A stretch of DNA of 64,000 nt, from the NCBI RefSeq assembly GCF_030546575.1, contig NZ_JAUOTN010000011.1, positions 62,001-126,000 of the forward strand. Reading direction: 5' to 3'. Shown piece by piece: positions 35,135 to 43,536 of the stretch. Positions within the stretch are counted from its first letter, which is position 1. Every line of letters begins with the position of its first letter. Under the pieces are notes generated by a model that was given only the letters and a program-made list of their open reading frames with translations, searched no databases and was not told the origin of the DNA. The translations under genes and the position numbers were made by a program. This DNA comes from Pontibacter coccineus (lineage in GTDB: Bacteria > Bacteroidota > Bacteroidia > Cytophagales > Hymenobacteraceae).

Positions 35135-36166
35135 CTACTTGATCTCCAATATCAAATTCTTCACGGCCTCTACCCACATCGGGTTAGAGTTCAGGCTTTC
35201 TACAAGTTGCCATTTCTCCCCGCCTGCGTGCTCAAACATCTCCTTGAATTCTTCGCCTACCTCAATAGTGGTCTCCAGGCAGTCCGCAACAAAAGCCGGG
35301 CTGTACGCCAGTACCTTTTTGATGCCTTTCCCGGGCAGTGTCTTCAGCACCTCGTCGGTGTAAGGCTGCAACCAGGGATCTTTTAAAAGTCTGGACTGGA
35401 ACGTGACCGTGTACTGGTCTTCACGGAGGCCCAGCTTCTCGGCCAGCATTCTGGAGGTGACAAAGCAGGAGGCGCGGTAGCAGTACTTGTTGCGCTTGTT
35501 GTAGCTATTGCAGCAGGCACCCAGCTGGCAGTAGCCTTTGTCGCTGCCTTTGAGCACCTGGCGTTCCGGCAGGCCGTGGTAGCTGAAGATGACATGATCA
35601 TAGTCGTCCTTTGCCATGTGTTGCTTGCCCAGTTCCGCAAAAGCGTTGATGAAGCCCGGGTCGTCGCAGAAGGAGGAGATGAAGTTGATGCTAGGTATAA
35701 CCCACCATTCTCTGACAATCTCCATCACCTTTTCCTGCACAGAGCCTGTTGAGGCTGCCGCATATTGCGGGAACAGCGGAAGCACAATGATCCGATCCAC
35801 GCTCTTATCGCGAAGCTCTTCCAGGGCACTGGCAATGCTCGGACTCTGGTAACGCATACCAAAAGCCACGTGGTAGCCGGTGCCGAGTGCTTCCTGTAGT
35901 TTTTTCTGGAGGTCCAGTCCGTGGAAAAGGAGCGGGGAGCCGCGCTCGGTCCAGAGCTGCTTGTATACCTTGGCAGATTTAGGCGCTCTGAAAGGAGCGA
36001 TCACGCCATTCACAAGGGCGTAGCGCCCAACGGGGTTCATATCGATTACGCGGGGGTCCAGCAGGAACTCACGCAGGTATTTTCTTACGTCAGGTGTTTC
36101 AGGTGAATCAGGGGTACCCAGGTTCACCAACAAAACGCCTATCTTACTTGTCGCCTTCTTACTCAT
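35135..36166 (-). CDS. hemH: Ferrochelatase
   Basis: Inserts iron into protoporphyrin IX (or coproporphyrin III). The 343-residue protein has VLLVNLGTPDSPETPDVRKYL at the start, RYQSPSIASALEEL, VLPLFPQYAAASTGSV, the catalytic His in FSYHGLPERQV, and a late DCLETTIEVGEEFKEMF with the Glu pair. A Cys-rich stretch (CQLGACCNSYNKRNKYC, about residues 216-232) sits after the active-site helix; bacterial ferrochelatases with such clusters can bind [2Fe-2S], which is possible but not shown here. It is convergent with the LOG gene. Confidence 0.95.
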   Translation of the reverse strand: MSKKATSKIGVLLVNLGTPDSPETPDVRKYLREFLLDPRVIDMNPVGRYALVNGVIAPFRAPKSAKVYKQLWTERGSPLLFHGLDLQKKLQEALGTGYHVAFGMRYQSPSIASALEELRDKSVDRIIVLPLFPQYAAASTGSVQEKVMEIVREWWVIPSINFISSFCDDPGFINAFAELGKQHMAKDDYDHVIFSYHGLPERQVLKGSDKGYCQLGACCNSYNKRNKYCYRASCFVTSRMLAEKLGLREDQYTVTFQSRLLKDPWLQPYTDEVLKTLPGKGIKKVLAYSPAFVADCLETTIEVGEEFKEMFEHAGGEKWQLVESLNSNPMWVEAVKNLILEIK

Positions 36167-36190
36167 TCAACTATAATGATTTATCGCCTG

Positions 36191-36198
36191 CAAAGATA
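36191..36198 (-). promoter_or_regulatory. Candidate -7 box TATCTTTG for hemH
   Basis: On the minus strand TATCTTTG matches TAnnTTTG, 25 bases before the hemH ATG at 36166. Confidence 0.45.
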
Positions 36199-36417
36199 CA
36201 AAGTATTACCATGTTGGGGTATAAGTAAAGCAGAAGGATAATGATGATCTTTATCACCAACGCTACCATTTCCTTTTGCAAAGTATAAGTTCAGCTGGCA
36301 CAAAAATGTTTGGCAGACCAGCACTGGATTTAACTGCAAAATCCTAATCCGCTCATTTTCATGTTATCTCATTCCAAAATCTTTACGCACAGGTGACGTA
36401 AACCGTAAAAAAAGGAG

Positions 36418-36425
36418 TAATTTTG
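36418..36425 (+). promoter_or_regulatory. Candidate -7 box TAATTTTG for era
   Basis: TAATTTTG matches TAnnTTTG and lies 19 bases before the era ATG at 36445. Confidence 0.5.
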
Positions 36426-36444
36426 CATCCTTAAATTTTAGTGT

Positions 36445-37332
36445 ATGTCCGAAAATCCGCACAAAGCCGGTTTTGTGAGTATAGTGGGTAAGCCCAATGT
36501 GGGTAAGTCCACGCTTATGAACGCCCTGGTGGGGGAGAAGCTGTCTATTATCACGTCCAAAGCGCAAACCACCCGCCATCGCATCATGGGTATCCTGAAC
36601 GGCGATGATTTCCAAATCGTGTACTCTGACACGCCCGGCATCATCAAGCCCCAGTATGCTTTGCACGAGTCGATGATGAGTTTTGTGCGCACCTCGCTGG
36701 AGGACGCCGACATCATTTTGTTTGTGACGGACATCTACGAAAAGCACGACGAGGACGATGTGATCAAGCGCCTGCAGCACGCTGAGGTGCCCATTCTGCT
36801 GCTCATCAACAAAATTGACCAGGCCACGGAGGAGGAAGTAAACGAGAAGATAGCCTACTGGCAGGAGAAGATGAACCCGACCGAGATCCATCCGATTTCG
36901 GCTTTGCACAATTTCGGGGTCGAGCAGCTGTTCAACCGTTTGCTGGCGCTGTTGCCCGAGCACCCGGCTTTTTATCCGAAAGATGAACTGACTGACAAGC
37001 CCGAGCGTTTCTTTGTGTCTGAGATCATCCGCGAGAAGATTTTACTCAACTACAAAAAGGAAATTCCCTACAGCTGCGAAGTGGTGATAGAGGAGTTCAA
37101 GGAGGAAGAGGACATCATCCGCATCCGTGCCGAGATCAGTGTGGAGCGCAAGAGCCAGAAGGGCATTGTGATCGGCCACAAAGGCGAGGCGCTGAAAAAA
37201 GTGGGCACACAGGCCCGTGTGGATATGGAGCAGTTTTTCCAGAAAAAGATATTTCTTGATTTATACGTGCGCGTGAACGAGAACTGGCGAACCGACCAGA
37301 AGCTGCTACGCCGATTCGGCTACAGCGAGTAG
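36445..37332 (+). CDS. era: GTPase Era
   Basis: Binds the 3' end of 16S rRNA during 30S maturation. The 295-residue protein has G1 GKPNVGKS (15-22), G2/G3 region with TTRHRIMGI and DTPGI, G4 NKID, and a C-terminal KH domain with GIVIGHKGEALKKVGTQAR. Length and layout are standard. The der gene follows 63 bp later, so both may be co-transcribed. Confidence 0.96.
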   Translation: MSENPHKAGFVSIVGKPNVGKSTLMNALVGEKLSIITSKAQTTRHRIMGILNGDDFQIVYSDTPGIIKPQYALHESMMSFVRTSLEDADIILFVTDIYEKHDEDDVIKRLQHAEVPILLLINKIDQATEEEVNEKIAYWQEKMNPTEIHPISALHNFGVEQLFNRLLALLPEHPAFYPKDELTDKPERFFVSEIIREKILLNYKKEIPYSCEVVIEEFKEEEDIIRIRAEISVERKSQKGIVIGHKGEALKKVGTQARVDMEQFFQKKIFLDLYVRVNENWRTDQKLLRRFGYSE

Positions 37333-37395
37333 CGCACTATTAAAGCTTCGGGGCAAGGTGCTCCGGGGGCACTTTAACTATTTTATTTTTATTAG

Positions 37396-38709
37396 ATGTC
37401 AACCAACATCATTGCAATCGTAGGCCGCCCGAACGTGGGCAAGTCTACACTTTTTAACCGCCTTGTAGGGCGCCGCCAGGCCATCATGGACAACGAGAGC
37501 GGCGTAACCCGCGACCGCAGCTACGGACACGGCGACTGGATCGGCAAGTATTACACCGTGATTGACACAGGTGGCTACGTGCACGGCTCCGACGATATTT
37601 TTGAAGGCGAGATCAACAAACAGGTGGAACTGGCTATCAAAGAGGCCGATGTGATCCTGTTCATGGTGGACGTGGAGGCAGGCGTAACCAGCCTGGACGA
37701 GGAGTTCGCCAACGTACTGCGCCGCACCGACAAGCCTATCTATGTAGTGGCCAACAAAGCCGACACCAATGCACGCTCCCACCAGATGGGCGAGTTTTAT
37801 GCGTTGGGCTTAGGTATAGACATCTTCCCGGTATCGTCGCAGAGCGGCTCCGGTACAGGTGAGTTGCTGGACGAGGTGGTGAAACACTTCAAAACAGAGG
37901 GTACAGAAGATCCGGATGCAGGTATACCCAGACTTGCCGTGCTGGGCCGCCCGAACGTGGGCAAGTCCTCATTTGTGAACATGCTGCTGGGCGTGGAGCG
38001 TAACATCGTAACCGACATTGCCGGTACCACCCGCGATGCCATCGATTCGCGCTACAATGCCTTCGGCAAAGAGTTCATCATTGTGGATACGGCCGGTCTG
38101 CGCCGCAAGAGCAAAGTGAGCGAAGACATTGAATTCTACTCGGTGATGCGCTCTGTACGCGCCCTGGAGGATGCCGATGTGTGTATCGTGATGCTGGACG
38201 CCACCAGGGGTATAGAGTCGCAGGACGTGAACATTATCTCGCTGGCGGAGAAAAACCGCAAGGGCATCGTGATCCTGGTGAACAAGTGGGACATGGTTGA
38301 GAAGGATACGCACAGCACCAAGGAGTTCGAAGAGAAGATACTCGAAGCGATTGCGCCGATCAAGTATGTACCGATCATTTTCACATCGGTCGTGACCAAG
38401 CAGCGTGTGCACAAGGCCGTTGAGACGGCCATGGAGGTATACGATCAGAAAACGCGTAAAATCTCTACTTCAAAGCTGAACGACAAGATACTGCCGGAGA
38501 TTGAGCGCTATCCGCCACCATCCGTAAAAGGCAAGTTCATTAAGATCAAGTACGTGACGCAGTTGCCGACGCACAACCCAACGTTTGCGTTCTTCTGCAA
38601 CCTGCCGCAGTACGTAAAGGAGCCGTATACGCGCTACCTGGAAAACAGCATCCGGAAGCATTTTGGCTTCGAAGGGGTGCCGATCAAAGTGTTGTTTAAG
38701 AAAAAATAA
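37396..38709 (+). CDS. der: GTPase Der (EngA), double G-domain
   Basis: Assembly factor for the 50S subunit. The 437-residue protein holds two GTPase domains in tandem, with G1 motifs GRPNVGKS near residues 9-16 and again near 181-188, DTGG and DTAGLRRKSKV as G3, NKAD and NKWD as G4, and a C-terminal KH-like domain with PPPSVKGKFIKIKYVTQ. Two G-domains followed by KH is unique to Der. Confidence 0.97.
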   Translation: MSTNIIAIVGRPNVGKSTLFNRLVGRRQAIMDNESGVTRDRSYGHGDWIGKYYTVIDTGGYVHGSDDIFEGEINKQVELAIKEADVILFMVDVEAGVTSLDEEFANVLRRTDKPIYVVANKADTNARSHQMGEFYALGLGIDIFPVSSQSGSGTGELLDEVVKHFKTEGTEDPDAGIPRLAVLGRPNVGKSSFVNMLLGVERNIVTDIAGTTRDAIDSRYNAFGKEFIIVDTAGLRRKSKVSEDIEFYSVMRSVRALEDADVCIVMLDATRGIESQDVNIISLAEKNRKGIVILVNKWDMVEKDTHSTKEFEEKILEAIAPIKYVPIIFTSVVTKQRVHKAVETAMEVYDQKTRKISTSKLNDKILPEIERYPPPSVKGKFIKIKYVTQLPTHNPTFAFFCNLPQYVKEPYTRYLENSIRKHFGFEGVPIKVLFKKK

Positions 38710-38742
38710 AAGCTTCTGTATCAATATATTCAGATATAGAGT

Positions 38743-38750
38743 TATATTTG
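38743..38750 (+). promoter_or_regulatory. Candidate -7 box TATATTTG for the first acidic lipoprotein
   Basis: TATATTTG matches TAnnTTTG, 32 bases before the ATG at 38782. Confidence 0.5.
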
Positions 38751-38781
38751 AAGCTTCATCCTTAACCAATCACAAAACATT

Positions 38782-38964
38782 ATGAAAAAAGTATTCGGTT
38801 TACTATTCGTTGCAGGTCTTTTCACTTTTGCTTCATGCAACAACGCAGAAGAAACTGCAACTGAAGTTGAAACTACTGAAACTGTAGAGACAGTTGAAGT
38901 GGAGACTGAAGTAGAGGCAGACACTACTGCTACTATCGAAGAAGACACAACTGCTGTTCAGTAG
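38782..38964 (+). CDS. Small acidic lipoprotein (first copy)
   Basis: A 60-residue protein. MKKVFGLLFVAGLFTFASC is a lipoprotein signal with lipobox FASC (Cys19). The mature 41 residues are almost all Glu, Thr, Val and Asp (for example ETVETVEVETEVEADTT), with no aromatic residue and no stable fold expected. It ends EEDTTAVQ. A promoter box and a terminator surround it, so it is a single expressed unit. The second copy at 39151 has the same plan. No named family; the role is unknown. Confidence 0.8.
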   Translation: MKKVFGLLFVAGLFTFASCNNAEETATEVETTETVETVEVETEVEADTTATIEEDTTAVQ

Positions 38965-39008
38965 TCACAAGTACCAGTACTACTTGGCCGTAAGGCCTGG
39001 CAAAAGAA

Positions 39009-39036
39009 AAAAGCACTCCTCGGAGTGCTTTTTTTA
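39009..39036 (+). terminator. Terminator after the first acidic lipoprotein
   Basis: AAAAGCACTCC (39009-39019) with GGAGTGCTTTT (39022-39032) forms a tight stem followed by more T. A TATACCT motif copy lies at about 39041-39047. Confidence 0.88.
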
Positions 39037-39150
39037 TATATATACCTGAACTAATATGTGCAGGCTGCGTATTGGCATGCAAGCTTCGGTGCAGGGTGGT
39101 GCCTGTTGCGATAACCAACCATTTTCCACCATCACATTAAACTTATAAAC

Positions 39151-39342
39151 ATGAAAAAGTCAATTTACCTTTTCCTAGCTGCTGGTCTTTTCGCTTTCAC
39201 ATTCGCATCATGCGACTCTCCAGCTGACGAGAGAGCTGACCAGGTAGAAGACGCTGCTGAAGAGCAAGCGGATCAAGTAGAAGAAGCCGGTGAGCGTGAA
39301 GCTGATCGTATTGAAGATGGCGACACGACTGTAGTTCAGTAG
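39151..39342 (+). CDS. Small acidic lipoprotein (second copy)
   Basis: A 63-residue protein. MKKSIYLFLAAGLFAFTFASC carries a lipobox FASC (Cys21). The mature part repeats an EQADQVEEAGEREADRIED-like heptad pattern (ADQVED, ADQVEE, ADRIED), suggesting a short amphipathic helix or coiled coil. The end GDTTVVQ resembles the EDTTAVQ end of the first copy. Both genes have their own terminators, so they are paralogues expressed separately. Function unknown; a Lpp-like or surface-layer role is only a guess. Confidence 0.8.
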   Translation: MKKSIYLFLAAGLFAFTFASCDSPADERADQVEDAAEEQADQVEEAGEREADRIEDGDTTVVQ

Positions 39343-39360
39343 TCTAAGACTACTTATACC

Positions 39361-39401
39361 AAACAAAAGAGCGGGCTCATGACGAGTCCGCTCTTTTGTT
39401 T
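39361..39401. terminator. Bidirectional terminator between the second lipoprotein and the 189-residue gene
   Basis: AAACAAAAGAGCGG (39361-39374) and CCGCTCTTTTGTTT (39388-39401) are perfect complements, with the inner GCTC/GAGT extending the stem to about 18 bp. It serves the two convergent genes. Confidence 0.9.
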
Positions 39402-39419
39402 TCAACTGACTTAAACCGG

Positions 39420-39989
39420 TTACGCACCCAGCCGTTTCTGAATCATGCTGTTTACCAGCCCAAAGAGCCGCTTAGGGGTATAGGTGCGCCAATGCAAATC
39501 ATCCAGCGTGCCTCCGGAGTTGATGTAGGAGTCGATGTTGTAGCTGCGCATTTCGCTGAGCACGAAATCCCGGAAGCTGATAGCTGCGATCCAGCCTTCC
39601 TCTACATCCTCGAACCACTCCTCGTAATAGTCGTCTTCGGAGCCGTGGAAGTTGAACACATTCTCGCCGATCAGGATAAAGTGCTTGATGCCTTCCTGCA
39701 CCAGCGGATCGATGATGTTGCGTTTGAGCTTCATGATGTCGTTGTGGAGCGCATCGTTCCACTCCCCCATAAATTCGATCACGGCAAACCCCAGGTCGTA
39801 GTCGGCATATAGGATCTTCAGAAACAGCGTTTCGGAGTCGATGTCGTCCCACTGCGGGTGTATGTAGTAGCCATAGATGGTATGGGTGTACTGCAGCAGG
39901 CTGTTCTCGGCGCCATACAGCGGAGAGCGTGGGTCTTCGGTAGCTGAGTATAGCTCCAGCCAGTTGTAAAAGGGTTCAATGTCATGCAT
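39420..39989 (-). CDS. Conserved hypothetical cytosolic protein
   Basis: A 189-residue acidic protein without signal or membrane segment. It is rich in Asp, Glu, Tyr and Trp (MHDIEPFYNWLELYSATEDP; HGSEDDYYEEWFEDVEEGW). A beta-alpha pattern is suggested by GIKHFILIGENVFNF and YDLGFAVIEFMGEW. I do not recognise a family with a known role, but proteins of this look occur in Cytophagales. It is convergent with the second acidic lipoprotein. Confidence 0.72.
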   Translation of the reverse strand: MHDIEPFYNWLELYSATEDPRSPLYGAENSLLQYTHTIYGYYIHPQWDDIDSETLFLKILYADYDLGFAVIEFMGEWNDALHNDIMKLKRNIIDPLVQEGIKHFILIGENVFNFHGSEDDYYEEWFEDVEEGWIAAISFRDFVLSEMRSYNIDSYINSGGTLDDLHWRTYTPKRLFGLVNSMIQKRLGA

Positions 39990-40211
39990 AAGTCAATCTA
40001 TTCTGCGCCTGTGTCAGGGGCTGGCATTTGTCAGTCTACTTAAAGATTATGGACAAAGTTGGCTATATTTAAGGAAGAAATCGCCTGATTAGTCAACTCC
40101 TGTGTGCTGATGCAGGTATAAGCAGGTACAAAATGGCAACCAGATATGCTAAGGCTGTCTTGCGTACGTTATAACATGGCACGTTCCAACTGAAAACACC
40201 ACCCATCTTCT

Positions 40212-41294
40212 ATGCAGTTCACATTCAGCTCCAATTTTTTTAAGTCCGCGGTCGCTATACTCTTCCTGTTGGCCATGCTTTGTTTTAGTACCCAGGCAAT
40301 GGCCAAGGCAGATTATACCAAAGACTACCACCCGCACATCAACAAAGCCGAACGGCTGGTGATGGCAAAAGACTACGAAGGCGCGCTGCAGGTATACCAA
40401 CAGGCTTTTGCAGCCGTGCCCCAGGGGTTTGCCCGCGACTACTACAACGCTGCCGTCTGCGCCGGCCTCACCGGTCACGAGAAACAAGGTATAGATTACC
40501 TGGAGAAGCTTGTAGCAAAAGGAGTGTCGCTGGAATACCTGGAACAGCAGGAGGCACTCGAACCGCTAAGGACTGATAAAGGCTGGAAGAAGTTCGTTAA
40601 AAAGTACCCGAAGCGCCGCAAAGCCTTCCGGGAGAATACGAACATCGACTTGCGAGCGGACCTGGATGAGCTCTGGGCACGGGATCAGTTCTTCCGCCAG
40701 GCGAAAGGGGGGCTGCGCGTGCATGCCGATACGATCAGAAAAATAGAGGCTGACAACGTGAACAGACTCCTGGCCTGGATCAGCAAGCACGGGTATCCGG
40801 GGGAGGAGCTGATTGGAATGCCCGACACGCTGGAGGTATTGCCACGCTTCAGCATTGTGATTCAGCGGCAGACTTCCGCCCGCAACGGCTTTGATTTCAA
40901 AACCGTGCTTACCCAGGCCGTGCAGGAGGGTAAACTCGACCCGCACGCGGCCGCCTACCTGATAGACCAGCAGCAGGGGAAGAATGTGTATCGGTCCAAA
41001 GTGCTGGCCCGCGTCATTTGTAACAAACCGGAAGACTGCAAAGATGATAAGGAATTCGGCGATCTGTCGAGCCGCTACCTGGTGCAGCGCATGAGCGAGG
41101 AGGAAGAGGCCAAGGCGAACGAACTTCGCCAGGAACTGGGTCTGGAACCTGTAGCCGACTACCGGGAAAAAATGCGGTATGCCGTAAAAGATGATCGCTT
41201 CAAGCTAGGCTACGACTGGGCAGTGATCAATTATAAAGTGCCAAGCAAAGAAGCCGCAAAAGTGCTCGTAGAGAGCATGGCCATTCTGGACTAG
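40212..41294 (+). CDS. Exported hypothetical protein, DUF6624-like
   Basis: A 360-residue protein with a signal peptide (AILFLLAMLCFSTQAMA). Residues about 35-110 have a TPR-like pattern (AERLVMAKDYEGALQVYQQAF; YYNAAVCAGLTGHEKQGIDY). A second domain holds NVNRLLAWISKHGYPGEELIG, then FSIVIQRQTSARNGFDFKTVLTQ and KLDPHAAAYLIDQQQG, which resembles DUF6624. That domain has no known activity. The gene is convergent with murQ across a strong terminator. Confidence 0.7.
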   Translation: MQFTFSSNFFKSAVAILFLLAMLCFSTQAMAKADYTKDYHPHINKAERLVMAKDYEGALQVYQQAFAAVPQGFARDYYNAAVCAGLTGHEKQGIDYLEKLVAKGVSLEYLEQQEALEPLRTDKGWKKFVKKYPKRRKAFRENTNIDLRADLDELWARDQFFRQAKGGLRVHADTIRKIEADNVNRLLAWISKHGYPGEELIGMPDTLEVLPRFSIVIQRQTSARNGFDFKTVLTQAVQEGKLDPHAAAYLIDQQQGKNVYRSKVLARVICNKPEDCKDDKEFGDLSSRYLVQRMSEEEEAKANELRQELGLEPVADYREKMRYAVKDDRFKLGYDWAVINYKVPSKEAAKVLVESMAILD

Positions 41295-41313
41295 CCTTTT
41301 CCGGATATACGAT

Positions 41314-41366
41314 AAAGCAGATCGGCCTGCCAGCGTAAGAAAACGCTGGCAGGCCGATCTGCTTTT
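41314..41366. terminator. Very strong bidirectional terminator (23-bp perfect stem)
   Basis: The arms at 41314-41336 (beginning AAAGCAGATCGG) and 41343-41365 (ending CCGATCTGCTTT) are perfect complements over 23 bp around AAGAAA, with A and T tracts at the ends. It separates the convergent DUF6624-like and murQ genes. Confidence 0.92.
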
Positions 41367-41382
41367 GTCAGGTATAGGTTGC

Positions 41383-42201
41383 CTATGAAAGACCGCTGCC
41401 ATTGCGGTAGGCGTCGATGGCGGCGCGTACGCTGCCGTACTTTTTGAGCAGAGCGGCGGCCTCGGGTTTTGCCAGCTGCAACTCATCCATCAGCATGCGG
41501 GTGCCGCGCTCTACCAGCTTCGTGTTAGAGAGCTGCATGTCTACCATCTTGTTGCCTCTCACGTGGCCGAGTTGAATCATAGTGGCCGTGGTAAGCATGT
41601 TGAGCGCAAGTTTTTGGGCGGTGCCGGCTTTCATACGCGTACTGCCAGTCAGAAACTCCGGTCCGGTAACCACTTCTACCGGGTAGTCGGCTACGGCGGC
41701 TACGGGGCTGTTGGCATTGCATACGACACAGCCTGTGGCTATACCTGCACGGCGGCAGGCTTCTAATCCTCCTACCACATAAGGTGTCGTGCCAGAGGCG
41801 GCTATACCTACCACCATGTCTGTGTCAGTGATGTTGTGCTCCTGCAGGTCTTTCCAGGCCTGTTTGGTGTCGTCCTCCGCAAACTCCACTGCCTTCCGGA
41901 TCGCACCATCGCCGCCCGCTATAATGCCGATGACCATGCCATGGGGTACCCCAAAGGTAGGAGGGCACTCGGAGGCATCTACTATGCCCAGGCGGCCGCT
42001 CGTGCCCGCTCCGATGTAAAAGAGCCTGCCGCCCTTGCGGAGACGCTCTACCGTGGCATTCACCAGGGTTTCTATTTGCGGGATTACCCGCTCCACGGCC
42101 ATTGGCACACTTTTGTCTTCCTGGTTGATGCAGGTGAGCAGCTCGTGCACAGGCATTTGCTCTAATCTATCGTAAAGAGAATCGGATTCGGTAGTAGACA
42201 C
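41383..42201 (-). CDS. murQ: N-acetylmuramic acid 6-phosphate etherase
   Basis: Removes the lactyl ether from MurNAc-6-P to give GlcNAc-6-P in cell-wall recycling. The 272-residue SIS-domain protein has the typical GGRLFYIGAGTSGRLGIVDASECPPTFG region (about 57-84), VVGIAASGTTPYVVGGLEA, and GPEFLTGSTRMKAGTAQKLALNMLTT. The sugar kinase gene follows upstream (minus strand, 47-bp gap), giving a kinase-etherase pair like the murK-murQ genes known in other Bacteroidota. Confidence 0.95.
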   Translation of the reverse strand: MSTTESDSLYDRLEQMPVHELLTCINQEDKSVPMAVERVIPQIETLVNATVERLRKGGRLFYIGAGTSGRLGIVDASECPPTFGVPHGMVIGIIAGGDGAIRKAVEFAEDDTKQAWKDLQEHNITDTDMVVGIAASGTTPYVVGGLEACRRAGIATGCVVCNANSPVAAVADYPVEVVTGPEFLTGSTRMKAGTAQKLALNMLTTATMIQLGHVRGNKMVDMQLSNTKLVERGTRMLMDELQLAKPEAAALLKKYGSVRAAIDAYRNGSGLS

Positions 42202-42248
42202 TGTATTGATCGGTCAAATTTGAATTCAGAAAATAAACATGCGTACCC

Positions 42249-43109
42249 TTAGGCATTCTGCATTTTGAGCAGCTCCTGGTGGTACTTGATCAGGCCTTCG
42301 CTCGGGCTGGAGATGATGACCCCGATGTGGCAGCCGTACTTTTTGGCCACCAGCTTAAGCGTGTCCGCGAAATGAAACGCGATGGAGCCCACAAAGTTTA
42401 CCGGAAGCTCGCCAAAGCCCTCGTACTTGCTGACATGGCGCTCGAAGAATTCCTCAAAGTTCTCGTAAATCATTTCCTTGATTACCGGATTCTTGCGCTT
42501 CTCGTGCATGAACTTGGCAAAAGTCGCCAGGTACTGGCTCGGTATGTCAGAACCGTATACTGCATCGAGTACGCCGTTCTTGGTCAGGTTATACCTGTTT
42601 GTTAGCGATGTCGCCAACTCGTCAGGCAGCTCGCGGTACATGTAGGCTTTGATCAGGAGTTTGCCTAGATAGGCGCCGCTTCCTTCGTCCCCCATCAGGA
42701 AGCCCAGCGAGGTCACGTTGTCGATGATGTTTTTGCCGTCGTAGAGGCAGGAGTTGGAGCCCGTGCCCAGGATACAGGCGATACCCGGCTTGTGACCGCA
42801 CAGGGCGCGGGCAGCTGCCAGCAGGTCGTGGTCCACATAGTTGGGCACACCCGGGAAGGCACGGCTGAGTGCGTCTTCCACGCGTCTGTTACGCTCCGGG
42901 GAGCTGCAGCCGGCACCGTAGTAGTAAATGGCGCTGATGTTTCGCTCTTTTAACTGAGGCAGCAGCTCGGTCTCAAAAATGCTGTAGATCTTATCAGTAT
43001 CCAGGTATTGGGGGTTGATGCCAGTGGTGGTTACCTGTTCGTACTCGTTGTCGGCATCAATGGTGCGCCAGTCTGTTTTGGTAGAGCCGCTGTCAGCTAT
43101 CAGAATCAT
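42249..43109 (-). CDS. BadF/BadG-family sugar kinase (N-acetylglucosamine/MurNAc kinase-like)
   Basis: A 286-residue ASKHA-fold kinase. ILIADSGSTKTDWRTID (3-19) is the phosphate-1 loop; the adenosine part includes GIACILGTGSNSCLYDG and GFLMGDEGSGAYLGKLLI. Such kinases phosphorylate GlcNAc or MurNAc. Next to murQ the most likely substrate is MurNAc, giving the MurNAc-6-P that MurQ needs; in Tannerella a kinase of this kind does that. No AmgK-type kinase or PTS gene is seen here. Confidence 0.88.
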   Translation of the reverse strand: MILIADSGSTKTDWRTIDADNEYEQVTTTGINPQYLDTDKIYSIFETELLPQLKERNISAIYYYGAGCSSPERNRRVEDALSRAFPGVPNYVDHDLLAAARALCGHKPGIACILGTGSNSCLYDGKNIIDNVTSLGFLMGDEGSGAYLGKLLIKAYMYRELPDELATSLTNRYNLTKNGVLDAVYGSDIPSQYLATFAKFMHEKRKNPVIKEMIYENFEEFFERHVSKYEGFGELPVNFVGSIAFHFADTLKLVAKKYGCHIGVIISSPSEGLIKYHQELLKMQNA

Positions 43110-43170
43110 AGTATTGGTAAATTATAGTTGATCAGGAGCCTACCCGCTATGCTGGCAAACTCCCTCTGCT

Positions 43171-43428
43171 TTATTTTCGGTATACTGAGTTTTTGACTAG
43201 TCCGATCACCTCAAATTTGTCAAACACATGTTCGGTGTGCGGGGCGTCCTTTAGTTCCTCGGTCAGATCTTGTCCGGCCCAGTGTTCGTAGTGGTTGCCG
43301 CTCCGCCACAGCCTTGATTTTTTTACGTCGTAGATCAGCCCTTTGTAGGCAACCCATACATCGTCCCGGTCCTGGCCGTTGCGCAGGGCGAGTTGTTGCA
43401 GGGTGTATTCCGGGAGATTTTCGTCCAT
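43171..43428 (-). CDS. Cytochrome b5-like heme/steroid-binding domain protein
   Basis: An 85-residue soluble protein made up of one cytochrome b5-like domain: PEYTLQQLALRNGQDRDDVW, then VAYKGLIYDVKKSRLW, and NHYEHWAGQDLTEELKDAPH. It has histidines in HYEHW and APHTEHVF, but the classical HPGG heme site is replaced by NHYEHWAG, as in the MAPR/steroid-binding subgroup. It has no signal, so it is cytosolic or membrane-associated. It may bind heme, but no partner is seen. Confidence 0.82.
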   Translation of the reverse strand: MDENLPEYTLQQLALRNGQDRDDVWVAYKGLIYDVKKSRLWRSGNHYEHWAGQDLTEELKDAPHTEHVFDKFEVIGLVKNSVYRK

Positions 43429-43536
43429 TCAATGGCAGGCCCTACAGGGCCCGGATTGCAAATATAATAATACTACCCTACTGATTGGGGCAAACGGAAC
43501 AGAATCAGGTTTGTTTCTTTATTCGGCGCCCCAGGT

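Noticed and set aside
34698..35177. Minus-strand open frame of 159 codons between the LOG and hemH genes
   Set aside because: No signal, domain or start context; it runs over the LOG gene end, a 28-bp palindrome and the hemH end. It reads like chance coding.
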